A DNA stretch of 64,000 nt from JAAYHG01 sp012735455 (lineage in GTDB: Bacteria > Bacillota > DTU030 > DUMP01): assembly GCA_050951365.1 (NCBI GenBank), contig JBMNIX010000010.1, forward strand, positions 1-64,000, in the 5' to 3' direction. Numbering within the stretch: the first letter of the stretch is position 1; every line of letters begins with the position of its first letter. Both the position numbers and the translations under genes were made by a program. The notes beneath the pieces are model-generated. The model worked only from the letters and a program-made list of their open reading frames with translations, ran no database searches and had not been told where the DNA came from. Of the stretch, positions 16,354 through 24,571 are shown piece after piece.

Positions 16354-17576
16354 GCCTCTTTAGCCTCCGCGGAGATCTTAAGCAGGAAACCAACACTCGC
16401 GAGTGATGTAACCAGTGAACTCCCACCATAGTTAAACAGAGGTAAAGTGACACCTGTCAGGGGAACCAGCCCCAAGGTGCCAGCTAGAATTACCAAGGAC
16501 TGAAGGGCTAAGAGACTGGCTAGTCCGGTGCCTACCAAGAGGGTGAAATCATCACGACTGGAAAGTGCAGCTTTGAAGGCCCGCTCTAACAGCAGTAGGT
16601 AAAGGGAAATGAGCGCCACGGCACCAGCTATTCCTGTCTCCTCTGTCCAAGCCGCAAAGGTAAGGTCCGTGGTTACTGCGGGAATTATCTGCGGATAGCC
16701 CCGGCCTAAACCGGCCCCGAGAATGCCGCCCGAACTTATTGCCAGCAGGGACTGGATTACCTGAAATCCCCCCGCCTGAGGGCTGGCCCAAGGGTTGAGC
16801 CAGATGTCAATTCGTGCCTGTACATGGGGAAAGAAGCGGTAAGCAGCTACCGCCCCAAGGATAAGGGTTAACAGGCCGCCGAGCAGATAATCCAACCGCG
16901 GAGCTGCCACGTAAAACTGACAAGCCAAGAGTCCAAAAAAAAGTAAGGCCGTACCCAGGTCGCGCTGGACGACCATCAACAACATGGTCAAAGCCAGCAC
17001 CAGTACCAAGGGACCCAGGTAGGCAGGGTGCGGCAGCTTTACGGGTCCTAGACGCCAACCACGCACCATGAGCAACTCTTTTTTCTTGGTCAGATACCCT
17101 GCTATCCCTAAGCAGTACAGAATCTTTGCTGGCTCCGAGGGCTGAAAGCGCACCGGACCTAATACCAACCAGCTTTTCGCACCTCCTGCCTCCACGCCCC
17201 ACAGCAGGGTTGAAAAAAGAAAGCTAATACTGAGTGCAAGAAACCATGGCCACCAGCTGCGCAACTCTCTGACTGCGGGAAGAAAAGCCTGCTCCATCAA
17301 AGCCAGTCCCAAGCCCAGGATAGTCCACAGCACCTGCCAAAAAGCACATGGGCGGTCGAGCCGATAAAGGGTGGTGAGACTTAGAAGCAATATCGCAGCA
17401 ACAAGCGGTAAAATGAGCTCATCAGCCCTCGACTCCAGATAAATCAAAGCCAGGTGGATGGACCACAAGGCCGTGGAAACGGCAAGGGGGAGAAGCCACG
17501 CCAATGGTTCACGAGCCTCCTGAACCCAATAAACCACAGCGAAAGCGAAAATGCCTAAAAAAATCGCGTACCGCAA
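16350..17576 (-). CDS. SEDS peptidoglycan polymerase (FtsW/RodA/SpoVE family)
   Basis: 408 residues, about ten membrane segments. Family motifs include FQPSEPAKILYCLG, QRDLGTALLFFGLL, the large loop with NPWASPQAGGFQVIQSLLAISSGGILGAGLGRGYPQ, TDLTFAAWTEETG and LPLFNYGGSSLV. SEDS proteins polymerise lipid II with a class B PBP partner, here the next gene. The start is TTG 17576 with a poor ribosome-binding site; no better upstream start is seen. Confidence 0.93.
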   Translation of the reverse strand: MRYAIFLGIFAFAVVYWVQEAREPLAWLLPLAVSTALWSIHLALIYLESRADELILPLVAAILLLSLTTLYRLDRPCAFWQVLWTILGLGLALMEQAFLPAVRELRSWWPWFLALSISFLFSTLLWGVEAGGAKSWLVLGPVRFQPSEPAKILYCLGIAGYLTKKKELLMVRGWRLGPVKLPHPAYLGPLVLVLALTMLLMVVQRDLGTALLFFGLLACQFYVAAPRLDYLLGGLLTLILGAVAAYRFFPHVQARIDIWLNPWASPQAGGFQVIQSLLAISSGGILGAGLGRGYPQIIPAVTTDLTFAAWTEETGIAGAVALISLYLLLLERAFKAALSSRDDFTLLVGTGLASLLALQSLVILAGTLGLVPLTGVTLPLFNYGGSSLVTSLASVGFLLKISAEAKEA

Positions 17577-17605
17577 CTCTTCTCGTTCCGTTGCTCGGGC
17601 TCTCT

Positions 17606-18346
17606 TCAGCAGTCCTCACCTGCCTGCAGGAGGACTACCGTGATGTTGTCCCTACCTCCACGCTTATTTGCCAGCCTGATCAGCTCCTCGACTGCTGTTG
17701 GCTGGGTATGTTGACTCAATATAGATAGGATCTCATTGTCGGGGACAGCATTGGTAAGACCATCCGTGCAGAGAAGAAAAGCATCCCCTGGCAACAAGGT
17801 ACCAGAGCCTCCATCCACTGCCAGTGTTGGTTCTGTTCCCAGGGCCCGGGTCAAGACATGGCGCTGGGGATGCACACGGGCATCTGCCATGTCCAACGAT
17901 CCTTGGTTAACCAGTTCTTGTACCAAGGAGTGATCCTCTGTCAAAACCTCTAGCTTTCCCTGACGCAGGCGATAGGCACGACTATCGCCCACATGAGCCA
18001 GTACATACCGGCGCCCCTGGACCAGGAGTACCGTCAGGGTAGTCCCCATCCCTGCCAACCTGGGATCGCTCCTGGCCACAGTGAACACTTCTTGGTTGGC
18101 ACGCTTGACCGCCGCCACTAACTCCTCCTGCCATGAAACATGCACCGGGGATTTGCAAGCCAGCTCTTGGATTAGGCTGGTAACAACCTGGACTGCCAGA
18201 CGGCTGGCCACCTCCCCCGCCTGGTGACCACCCATACCATCTGCCACCAGAGCCAGGTGCCAACCATCGCCCCCGCCGCACCAAAACGCGTCCTCGTTCT
18301 TGTCCCGTAGCAGGCCGATATCACTCTGGCCCCAACTCTTAAACAA
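17606..18346 (-). CDS. prpC: PP2C-type Ser/Thr protein phosphatase
   Basis: 246 residues from TTG 18346. PP2C metal-site motifs are present: SDIGLLRDKNEDAF, LVADGMGGHQAGEVAS, GMGTTLTVLL, HVGDSRAYRL, LCTDGLTN and GGRDNITVVLL. It dephosphorylates targets of the PASTA kinase. A longer frame starts at TTG 18388 but overlaps the small gene upstream. TTG 18346 sits 4 bases past that gene's stop codon (2 bases between) and after GGGAGAGTGAG, and gives a normal PP2C N-terminus. Confidence 0.93.
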   Translation of the reverse strand: MFKSWGQSDIGLLRDKNEDAFWCGGGDGWHLALVADGMGGHQAGEVASRLAVQVVTSLIQELACKSPVHVSWQEELVAAVKRANQEVFTVARSDPRLAGMGTTLTVLLVQGRRYVLAHVGDSRAYRLRQGKLEVLTEDHSLVQELVNQGSLDMADARVHPQRHVLTRALGTEPTLAVDGGSGTLLPGDAFLLCTDGLTNAVPDNEILSILSQHTQPTAVEELIRLANKRGGRDNITVVLLQAGEDC

Positions 18347-18347
18347 A

Positions 18348-18506
18348 CTACTCACTCTCCCGCTTGTACCTGCCCCGGAAAGGACCAAGTACTTTTTCCT
18401 GATCTGGTGGCACTAAGTCCCGTTCTATAATCCTTATTAAGCGATAGAGAAAGCGATAGAGAAAGCCAAGAAATAACAGGGTTAGGAAAAGATGCAGGGC
18501 ATCCAT
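18348..18506 (-). CDS. Small membrane protein between FHA and phosphatase genes, 52 residues
   Basis: ATG 18506 follows CAGGAG by 7 bases. The N-terminal half is hydrophobic (MDALHLFLTLLFLGFLYRFL) with a YRLIRII continuation. The C-terminal half is charged (RDLVPPDQEKVLGPF, then RGRYKRESE). It looks like a single-pass protein with a short cytoplasmic tail. It starts 5 bases after the FHA gene and ends 2 bases before the phosphatase start, a tight operon position. No family recognised. A scaffold linking the FHA protein, phosphatase or SEDS enzyme to the membrane is a guess. Confidence 0.7.
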   Translation of the reverse strand: MDALHLFLTLLFLGFLYRFLYRLIRIIERDLVPPDQEKVLGPFRGRYKRESE

Positions 18507-18510
18507 ATTC

Positions 18511-19221
18511 TTACTCCTGATATTCTAGGCAGGTGGCACCTAACGTGATTTGGTCACCGGAACGGAGGTTTTTCTCCGTTACATGCTCACCATTAACACG
18601 CGTTCCGTTGAGGCTACCCAAGTCTCGTAACCGTGTGCGCCCGTCTTGCCAGCTAAGCTCAGCGTGTACCCTGGAAACCCCGGTATCATGCAGCACTACG
18701 TGGTTGGTTTCTCGGCGACCGATATAGGTCTTGGTGCCCCAGAGGGAAAACACCGAGCCGCGATCGGGCCCCCTAAGCACCACTAGGGTGCGTGGTGGTG
18801 GTTTCTCTTCACGTTCGGGGCTGTGTCCTGGGCGAAAGGTAAGGGTGGATTCGGCATCTGCAGAAGGAGCGGGCTCGGACGGGACCCGCTCTGAGACCAC
18901 GCGAATCGTCCTATCGTCCGCAGGCAGTATCTCAACAGCTACGGGACCGGCTAACATGTACTTGCGTTGCTCCGCCTCCGCGGCAACAGCTGCAGCCAGC
19001 TGTCCCCTGAGACGCGGCAGCATCTGACAAATAGTGGCAAAGTCATCCCGCGGCAGCTTCACCACATAGCGGTTCGGGCGCCGCCCATCCTCCGCGTCGC
19101 TTTCTTCTAGAGCGGCCACTAGGTTAAGTCGCAAGATTTCTGGCAGTGTCTTGCGTCGTCTAAGCAAGCGCCAGTTTTGCCAGCGTTCTTTAAGGCCCTT
19201 GCTCAAGGTCCACCCTCTCAC
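18511..19221 (-). CDS. FhaA-like protein: DUF3662 plus FHA domain
   Basis: 236 residues. The N-terminal DUF3662-like part (about 1-100) includes NRYVVKLPRDDFATI. A proline-rich linker follows. The C-terminal FHA domain (about 150-233) has TYIGRRETNHVVLHDTGVSRVHAEL and LGSLNGTRVNG, the phosphothreonine-binding residues. FHA proteins in this place read out phosphorylation by the PASTA kinase and connect it with wall synthesis. The GTG start overlaps the rlmN stop (GTGA). Confidence 0.92.
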   Translation of the reverse strand: MRGWTLSKGLKERWQNWRLLRRRKTLPEILRLNLVAALEESDAEDGRRPNRYVVKLPRDDFATICQMLPRLRGQLAAAVAAEAEQRKYMLAGPVAVEILPADDRTIRVVSERVPSEPAPSADAESTLTFRPGHSPEREEKPPPRTLVVLRGPDRGSVFSLWGTKTYIGRRETNHVVLHDTGVSRVHAELSWQDGRTRLRDLGSLNGTRVNGEHVTEKNLRSGDQITLGATCLEYQE

Positions 19222-20285
19222 AGCTCTCCCCTCCGTCTACTGACTCTGGTGAAAACGCGGTGGCGCAGCTGTCCACAAGCAGCGGAGATATCGGCCCCCA
19301 ATTCCCGCCGAACCGTGGTGGGTATCCCCTGCTTTCGGAGCACCAAGGCAAAGGCAGTTACCTGCTGCGGACGCGGTCGCTTAAACTCTCGCTCTGCCAC
19401 CTCATTCAGTGGGATTAAGTTAACGTGGGCCAACTGGCCTTTAAGAAGGGCAGCAAGAGCATGAGCTTCTCGCAGGGAGTCGTTTATACCAGCAATGAGT
19501 GCATACTCAAAGGTAACTCGGCGCCCTGTTCGTTCTGTGTACTCCCGACAGGCCAGAAGTAATTCTCTTATTGGGTAAAGCTTATTCACGGGCATCAGTT
19601 GACTGCGCAGTTCGTCAGTGGGCGCATGCAGGGACACTGACAGGGTGAGGGGTAACCCTTCCCGGGCCAGTCTCCTGATCCCGGGTACCAGACCACAGGT
19701 GGAAAGTGAGATGTGGCGGTAGCTGAGATCTAGACTCTCCGGCGAGGTGACCAGTCTGAGAAAACCTAGAACGGCACCATAGTTGTCCAAGGGTTCCCCG
19801 GTGCCCATGAGCACAATGCTGCGCACCCGCCCTCCTGCCTCCCGTGCCTCCCTTTCTAAGGCCAAAACCTGGTCCACCATTTCCGCCTGAGTAAGATTGC
19901 GGGCTAGCCCCGTGAGGGTGGAAGCACAAAAGCGACAGCCCATGCGGCAGCCGGCCTGGGAAGAGATACAGGCGCTGTACCACTTGCGATAGCGCATCAA
20001 GACACCCTCCACCGCCTGTCCGTCTTGAAGAGAAAACAGGAGCTTGACCGTCCCTGTGGCCGCCGAGTGCTCCCGCTGGCCAACGCTAAGGACCTGAAGC
20101 TCTGTCTCTTCCTCCAGCCGGGCACGCAGGGTGGCAGGAAGATTGCTCATTGCCGCAAAACTGGTGGCTAGCTGTTGGTACATCCAGCTGTACACCTGAT
20201 CGGCACGGTAGGAGGGGTGTCCCCAGTCTATCAAAAGTTGCCTTAGCTCAGGCAGGGTGAGGCCCTTAAGGACAATCTTGGCCAC
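19218..20285 (-). CDS. rlmN: Dual-specificity 23S rRNA/tRNA m2A methyltransferase
   Basis: 355 residues. The radical-SAM cluster motif is in SSQAGCRMGCRFCAST. Other family landmarks are YRKWYSACIS, GTGEPLDNY, STCGLVPGI and the C-terminal IPTTVRRELGADISAACGQL, whose Cys carries the methyl transfer. It methylates C2 of A2503 in 23S rRNA and A37 in tRNA. GTG 20285 follows GAGGAGGT and lies 2 bases after the rsmB stop. Confidence 0.96.
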   Translation of the reverse strand: MAKIVLKGLTLPELRQLLIDWGHPSYRADQVYSWMYQQLATSFAAMSNLPATLRARLEEETELQVLSVGQREHSAATGTVKLLFSLQDGQAVEGVLMRYRKWYSACISSQAGCRMGCRFCASTLTGLARNLTQAEMVDQVLALEREAREAGGRVRSIVLMGTGEPLDNYGAVLGFLRLVTSPESLDLSYRHISLSTCGLVPGIRRLAREGLPLTLSVSLHAPTDELRSQLMPVNKLYPIRELLLACREYTERTGRRVTFEYALIAGINDSLREAHALAALLKGQLAHVNLIPLNEVAEREFKRPRPQQVTAFALVLRKQGIPTTVRRELGADISAACGQLRHRVFTRVSRRRGEL

Positions 20286-20287
20286 TC

Positions 20288-21646
20288 TCAGGTACCTCCT
20301 CGCTGGCGTAGACGGGCCAGGAAAAAGCCGTCTACCTTATGCCTATGCGGAACAAGTTCCAGATAACCTTCTTTCAGACTAGCGGCAGAGATATAACCTC
20401 CAAGGTACGGTTCCAGGTCATCCAGAGTAAAGTCATTGTGCCGGGTAAGAAACTCCTTCACCACAGCCAAGTTCTCTTCCGGCTCCAGGCTGCAGGTACT
20501 GTAAACAATAACCCCACCTGGTGCAACACCTGCCGCCGCACCTTCAAGGATAGCAAGTTGGAGCGGGGGTAGTGAAGCCAACTCCTGGGGCGTCTTGTGC
20601 CAACGCAGGTCCGGGCGCCGCCGTAAAACCCCCGTACCAGAACAGGGAACATCCACCAGGACCCGTTGAAAGCGGTGCTGGTAATCCTGCGGCAGCGCAC
20701 GCGCATCGCCAGGCACAGCCTCAATGCTCCTCAAGCCAAGCCGCTGCGCGCTGGTACGAATAAGCTTAGTCTTATGCAGATGTACATCCAAAGCCAGGAT
20801 CTCACCTTTATCCTGCATCAGTTGAGCCAGGTGAGTGGTTTTCCCCCCTGGTCCAGCGCAGGCATCCAACACAGCTTCCCCTTTCTGGGGCGCCAGGGCA
20901 TGGGCGGCCAGCATGGAACTCTCATCTTGAACGGTATAGAGTCCCTCGGGAAAACCCGGCAGACGGCTCACGTCACCTGTGCCCTTCAGGTGCAGTGCTT
21001 CAGGTGCATATAGATGGTGTCCAACAGCGAAGCCCTTTTCCTCAAAGTAGGCAACCAACTCCCTACGGCTGATGCGGGTGGTGTTGGTACGCAGTGTCAA
21101 GGTCGGTGGTTCGTTGTTGGTCTGGCACAAGGCAATGGTTTCGGAAACACCCCAGCGCTCAAGCCAGCGCTCCACCAACCACTCTGGATGGGAGTACTTG
21201 AGGGCGATGTGGCGCACCGGTTCCTGCTCCACGTCCGGGTACTCCAGTTTGTCCCTCTCGCGGGCCAAACGGCGCAGCAATGCGTTCACAAAACGCGCGC
21301 TCCCAGCATTGCTCACTTCCTTGGCTTGGTCCACTGCTGCCGAACAGGCCACGGCCGGTGGCACCCGGGTAAAAAGGATTTGATAGGCTCCCAAGCGTAA
21401 CACGGCCCGAATAGCCGGGTCTATTTTCTCTGGGGGTAGCTTGCTCCGCTGCAAGAGTGCCCAGTCTAAAGTATTTCTTGTGCGCACTGCACCATAGACC
21501 AATTCCGTTGCCAGAGCCCGTTCTCGGCTCTCTAATCCACTCTTGGCCAACGCTGGTGCAAGTAACAGGTTTGCGTAGGCCCCCTCTTCCTCTACTCGCC
21601 GCAGGACAGTCAGGGCCACAGAACGCGCTGTGTTCTTACGCGGCAA
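20288..21646 (-). CDS. rsmB: 16S rRNA m5C967 methyltransferase
   Basis: 452 residues. An N-terminal NusB-like RNA-binding domain (about 1-140) precedes the methyltransferase. The latter has SAM loop LDACAGPGGKTTHLAQ, LDVHLHKTKLI, DVPCSGTGVLRRRPDLRW with the PC catalytic cysteine, and YSTCSLEPEEN with the second cysteine. The start is TTG 21646 with GAGGAGGG ahead; the nearby ATG is out of frame. Confidence 0.96.
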   Translation of the reverse strand: MPRKNTARSVALTVLRRVEEEGAYANLLLAPALAKSGLESRERALATELVYGAVRTRNTLDWALLQRSKLPPEKIDPAIRAVLRLGAYQILFTRVPPAVACSAAVDQAKEVSNAGSARFVNALLRRLARERDKLEYPDVEQEPVRHIALKYSHPEWLVERWLERWGVSETIALCQTNNEPPTLTLRTNTTRISRRELVAYFEEKGFAVGHHLYAPEALHLKGTGDVSRLPGFPEGLYTVQDESSMLAAHALAPQKGEAVLDACAGPGGKTTHLAQLMQDKGEILALDVHLHKTKLIRTSAQRLGLRSIEAVPGDARALPQDYQHRFQRVLVDVPCSGTGVLRRRPDLRWHKTPQELASLPPLQLAILEGAAAGVAPGGVIVYSTCSLEPEENLAVVKEFLTRHNDFTLDDLEPYLGGYISAASLKEGYLELVPHRHKVDGFFLARLRQRGGT

Positions 21647-21675
21647 ACCATACCCTCCTCATATACTGAGCATTA

Positions 21676-22341
21676 CTAGGTTTTTCTTGTGCGGACAAAA
21701 AACTTTGTGGGCAGCGCCTGCCAACCCCAGGGCACAAAGACTGCCCGCCCAGAATCGTAATCTACGCCTACAATTCGGCGCTGGCGCACATCCCAATCGG
21801 TGGTTACGTATGCCTGTAGCGTGTTCCCTAAGAAGGGCCCAACCAAGTTAGCCATGGCTAAGGCAATAACCACATTCAGCAGTGTAAAGCGTCCGCTGGC
21901 CAGGAGCAAAGCCAAAAAGATCGCCGAGGAGACAAAGTTGGCAGCCGCAATAGTCGTTCCACAACGCTTGTGCACGGCCAGTTCTTTTTCCCCGGCAACC
22001 AGTCGACCATAACCCACGCGCGCCGCCTCTTCTACCACTCGTGGATCAGCAGCACCATGGATGTAAAAGCCATCCTCTGCTGCATGACCGGAGAGCCGTT
22101 GCGGCCCGTACCACTCTTCAATTACGTTTATGGTAGCATGCTCCAGGGCATGGTTTTGGCGCAGGTTGCGATTTAGGGCAATGTGAAAGAGCTCTCCTGG
22201 TACTGTAATTAAACTCCACAATGAGCGCAGGGTAAAACCAAAGGGTACCAGCAGGAGATTCAAGAGAAATACCGCAAGCAGCGGCAAGAAAAGCCAGGGG
22301 AAGAATACCACTAAGAAGAGAAAGAACAAAAATAGCGGCAC
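21676..22341 (-). CDS. DUF6391-type membrane protein
   Basis: 221 residues. A long hydrophobic N-terminus (about 1-45) forms one or two membrane segments. A conserved NHALEHATINVIEEWYG stretch at about residue 63 and GFYIHGA follow, then a second hydrophobic region (FVSSAIFLALLLASGRFTLLNVVIALAMANLVG). The C-terminus is soluble. The HALEHAT motif suggests a metal site, but no function is known to me. It sits between DUF116 and rsmB, 0 bases after DUF116. Confidence 0.75.
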   Translation of the reverse strand: MPLFLFFLFLVVFFPWLFLPLLAVFLLNLLLVPFGFTLRSLWSLITVPGELFHIALNRNLRQNHALEHATINVIEEWYGPQRLSGHAAEDGFYIHGAADPRVVEEAARVGYGRLVAGEKELAVHKRCGTTIAAANFVSSAIFLALLLASGRFTLLNVVIALAMANLVGPFLGNTLQAYVTTDWDVRQRRIVGVDYDSGRAVFVPWGWQALPTKFFVRTRKT

Positions 22342-23114
22342 CTAGGCCACCCCCTCCGGTTTAGGGCCACCGGCCAAGAATGACTCCACCGCCTGCCGTA
22401 CTCGCGCGAGATCCACACAGGTGTCAACACAGGGTCCGTTGGGTCGTTCGTTCAAGACTCCAATTGCTGGCAGGGGATAAACATCCTGCAGACCGCTGCT
22501 CAAGTCACGTTCACACGCCACCGCCACCACGGCCCGAGGGCGGAGTTTCTTAACCTTCTTGCGCGCCAGGGTACCGCCTGTTACCACTGCCAGATTAACC
22601 CCTAACTCCGGGCCATAAGAATAAGATCCTTGACCTGACAGCGCCCACACAGGTGACAGTTGTTCACATTGGCAGTAATCTTGTACTGGCAGCCGGAATA
22701 CTGCAGACAGTGTGGTGCTAAAATCAGGATGCGATTTGGATCCAAAGCCAGAGAGCGCGTTTTGACCAAGCTGTTGTTGATCTCGATAAATGACCGCTCC
22801 AGCTTCTCCTTGGCGATGTGAAAAACGCGACCCAAGTACATAACAAGTGGCAAGAGGCGGGTAATAAGTATGTTAACTGGACGTTCCAAGAATGGAATGG
22901 GACGTTGCCAGAGGATTATCAACACTACTCCCAGTACTCCTAAGAAGGCCATGGCAATGAAAAGAAGAAAAAACAGTCCTAAACCAAAAAGGAGTAGCCG
23001 GGTTAGGTCGTCGAGCCCGTGAAAGGAAACATGCCACAACCCAACGGCAACGGCAGTTAGTACGACAAGAAAGCTAAGGGCAATCCCTAGAATAAGCCGT
23101 TTGCGCGCAAACAC
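22342..23114 (-). pseudogene. DUF116 protein gene with a one-base frameshift
   Basis: Two reading frames together make one DUF116 protein of about 257 residues. The upstream frame (from GTG 23114, after GGGAGGGG) has two membrane segments, ILILAPHCLQYSGCQYKIT and NCHLCGRCQVKDLILMARS, and hits TAG at 22602. The downstream frame continues with LGVNLAVVTGGTLARKKV, AVVAVACERDLSSGLQD and GVLNERPNGPCVDT. One extra T near 22608-22612 would join them as MARS-LGVNL. No slippery heptamer is seen, so mutation or sequencing error is more likely than programmed shifting. The cysteine-rich family is uncharacterised. Confidence 0.85.
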
Positions 23115-23130
23115 ATCTCTCCCCTCCCTC

Positions 23131-24075
23131 TTAACAGGGTACTTCTTGACCCCAGAGATCGCCTGGCTGCACCTGGTAACCATTGGCAAAAGCCTGAGCC
23201 GTCATGGAACGCTTGCCAGCCGGTTGTACCTCCTCCAAAAGAAGCCCACCTAAACCAGTTCCCACTAGGATTCCAGGTAAATTCTTGACGGCCAGCACCT
23301 GTCCAGGTGCGCCAGAGGCCGCTTCTTGGGGTCGCGCCCGCCACACCTTAAGCGCTTTTCCATCCACGTAGGTCATTGCTCCTGGGGCGGGGTTGAGAGC
23401 CCGCACTTGGTTAGCCAACTCCCGTGCCGGCCGGGTAAAATCAAGCACCTCATCACTCTTAGTAAGCGGGGGGGCATAAGTGGCAGCATCGTGATCTTGC
23501 GGCAGACGGGGCGCTTTCCCCGCAGCAAGAGCCTGAATCGTCCGTACCAACAACGCAGCGCCGCGCTCCGCTAAACGCCGGGCTAAAGTACCAGCGGTAT
23601 CGTCTTCCATTATCTCCTCTTTTTCCTGCAGGATGATATCCCCGCTATCTAGTGCCTCTGCCATGTGCATAGTTGTTACCCCAGTGATCTTGTCACCGTT
23701 CATAATGGCGCGCTGAATGGGTGCCGCCCCTCTGAGTCTTGGCAACAATGAAGCATGGACATTAATACAACCGAGTCTGGGGAGATTCAAAAGATCCAGG
23801 GGCAAAATCTGCCCGAAAGCCACCACAACAATAAGATCCAATTCCAGTTCAGCCAGCTGCCTAATAAACTCCGGCTCGCGGACACGTTTTGGTTGCACAA
23901 GCGGCAGTTCGAGTTCGGTGGCCCTTTCTTTAACTGGCGAAGGCAACAGATGACGTCCCCGACCGCGTGGCCTATCTGGTTGGGTAACTACAGCCACTGG
24001 AGTAAAGTCGGCGGCAACCAGCGCATTGAGGGAAGGGACCGCGAAATCCGGCGTACCCATAAAAACAACGCGCAT
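23131..24075 (-). CDS. fmt: Methionyl-tRNA formyltransferase
   Basis: 314 residues. Catalytic landmarks are visible: VVFMGTPDFAVPSL, the HASLLPRLRGAAPIQRAI segment with the active-site histidine, and GVTTMHMAEALDSGDI with the catalytic aspartate. The C-terminal OB domain binds tRNA. It formylates initiator Met-tRNA. It lies 6 bases after def, a conserved def-fmt pair. Confidence 0.97.
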   Translation of the reverse strand: MRVVFMGTPDFAVPSLNALVAADFTPVAVVTQPDRPRGRGRHLLPSPVKERATELELPLVQPKRVREPEFIRQLAELELDLIVVVAFGQILPLDLLNLPRLGCINVHASLLPRLRGAAPIQRAIMNGDKITGVTTMHMAEALDSGDIILQEKEEIMEDDTAGTLARRLAERGAALLVRTIQALAAGKAPRLPQDHDAATYAPPLTKSDEVLDFTRPARELANQVRALNPAPGAMTYVDGKALKVWRARPQEAASGAPGQVLAVKNLPGILVGTGLGGLLLEEVQPAGKRSMTAQAFANGYQVQPGDLWGQEVPC

Positions 24076-24081
24076 GGTAAC

Positions 24082-24555
24082 TTACCCTTCTTCCCCATTA
24101 TTTTGAGCTGGCCGTAGGTTTTTGGCCTTGTCAACGAAAAGCACCCCATCGAGGTGATCCAGCTCATGTTGAAAAGCACGTGCCAGGAGTCCTTCACCCT
24201 TCAGCTCACGCAGCCTCCCTTTTCCATCCATGGCCCGCACAGTTACCTTGGCACTACGAACCACGTCACCCACCAATCCAGGCAGGCTAAGACACCCTTC
24301 TACTCCCTCCGCTTCTCCCTCGGCTGACACTATCTCTGGATTTACGAGCTCAATTAGGCCCTCGCCTACGTCAATTACTACCACCCGCTGCAAGACGCCC
24401 AATTGGGGGGCGGCTAAACCAACACCTTCGGCGTCATACATCGCCTGGGCCATGGCTGCCAGGAGTTGCCGAGTCTTGCCATCCACGCAAGAAACGGGCT
24501 CGGCCTTCCCGCGCAGTACAGGATCGCCATAGAGGCGAATGGTAAGGTCCTCCAT
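24082..24555 (-). CDS. def: Peptide deformylase
   Basis: 157 residues. All three metal-site motifs are intact: [18 protein letters not shown] and QHELDHLDG. The enzyme removes the N-formyl group from nascent proteins with a bound Fe2+. It lies between priA and fmt in the same direction. Confidence 0.97.
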   Translation of the reverse strand: MEDLTIRLYGDPVLRGKAEPVSCVDGKTRQLLAAMAQAMYDAEGVGLAAPQLGVLQRVVVIDVGEGLIELVNPEIVSAEGEAEGVEGCLSLPGLVGDVVRSAKVTVRAMDGKGRLRELKGEGLLARAFQHELDHLDGVLFVDKAKNLRPAQNNGEEG

Positions 24556-24571
24556 CTAATCCTCTCCTTAG

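Noticed and set aside
22602..22650. Programmed -1 frameshift in the DUF116 gene
   Set aside because: Shifting back one base would join the frames, but there is no slippery heptamer or clear downstream structure, so mutation or error is simpler.
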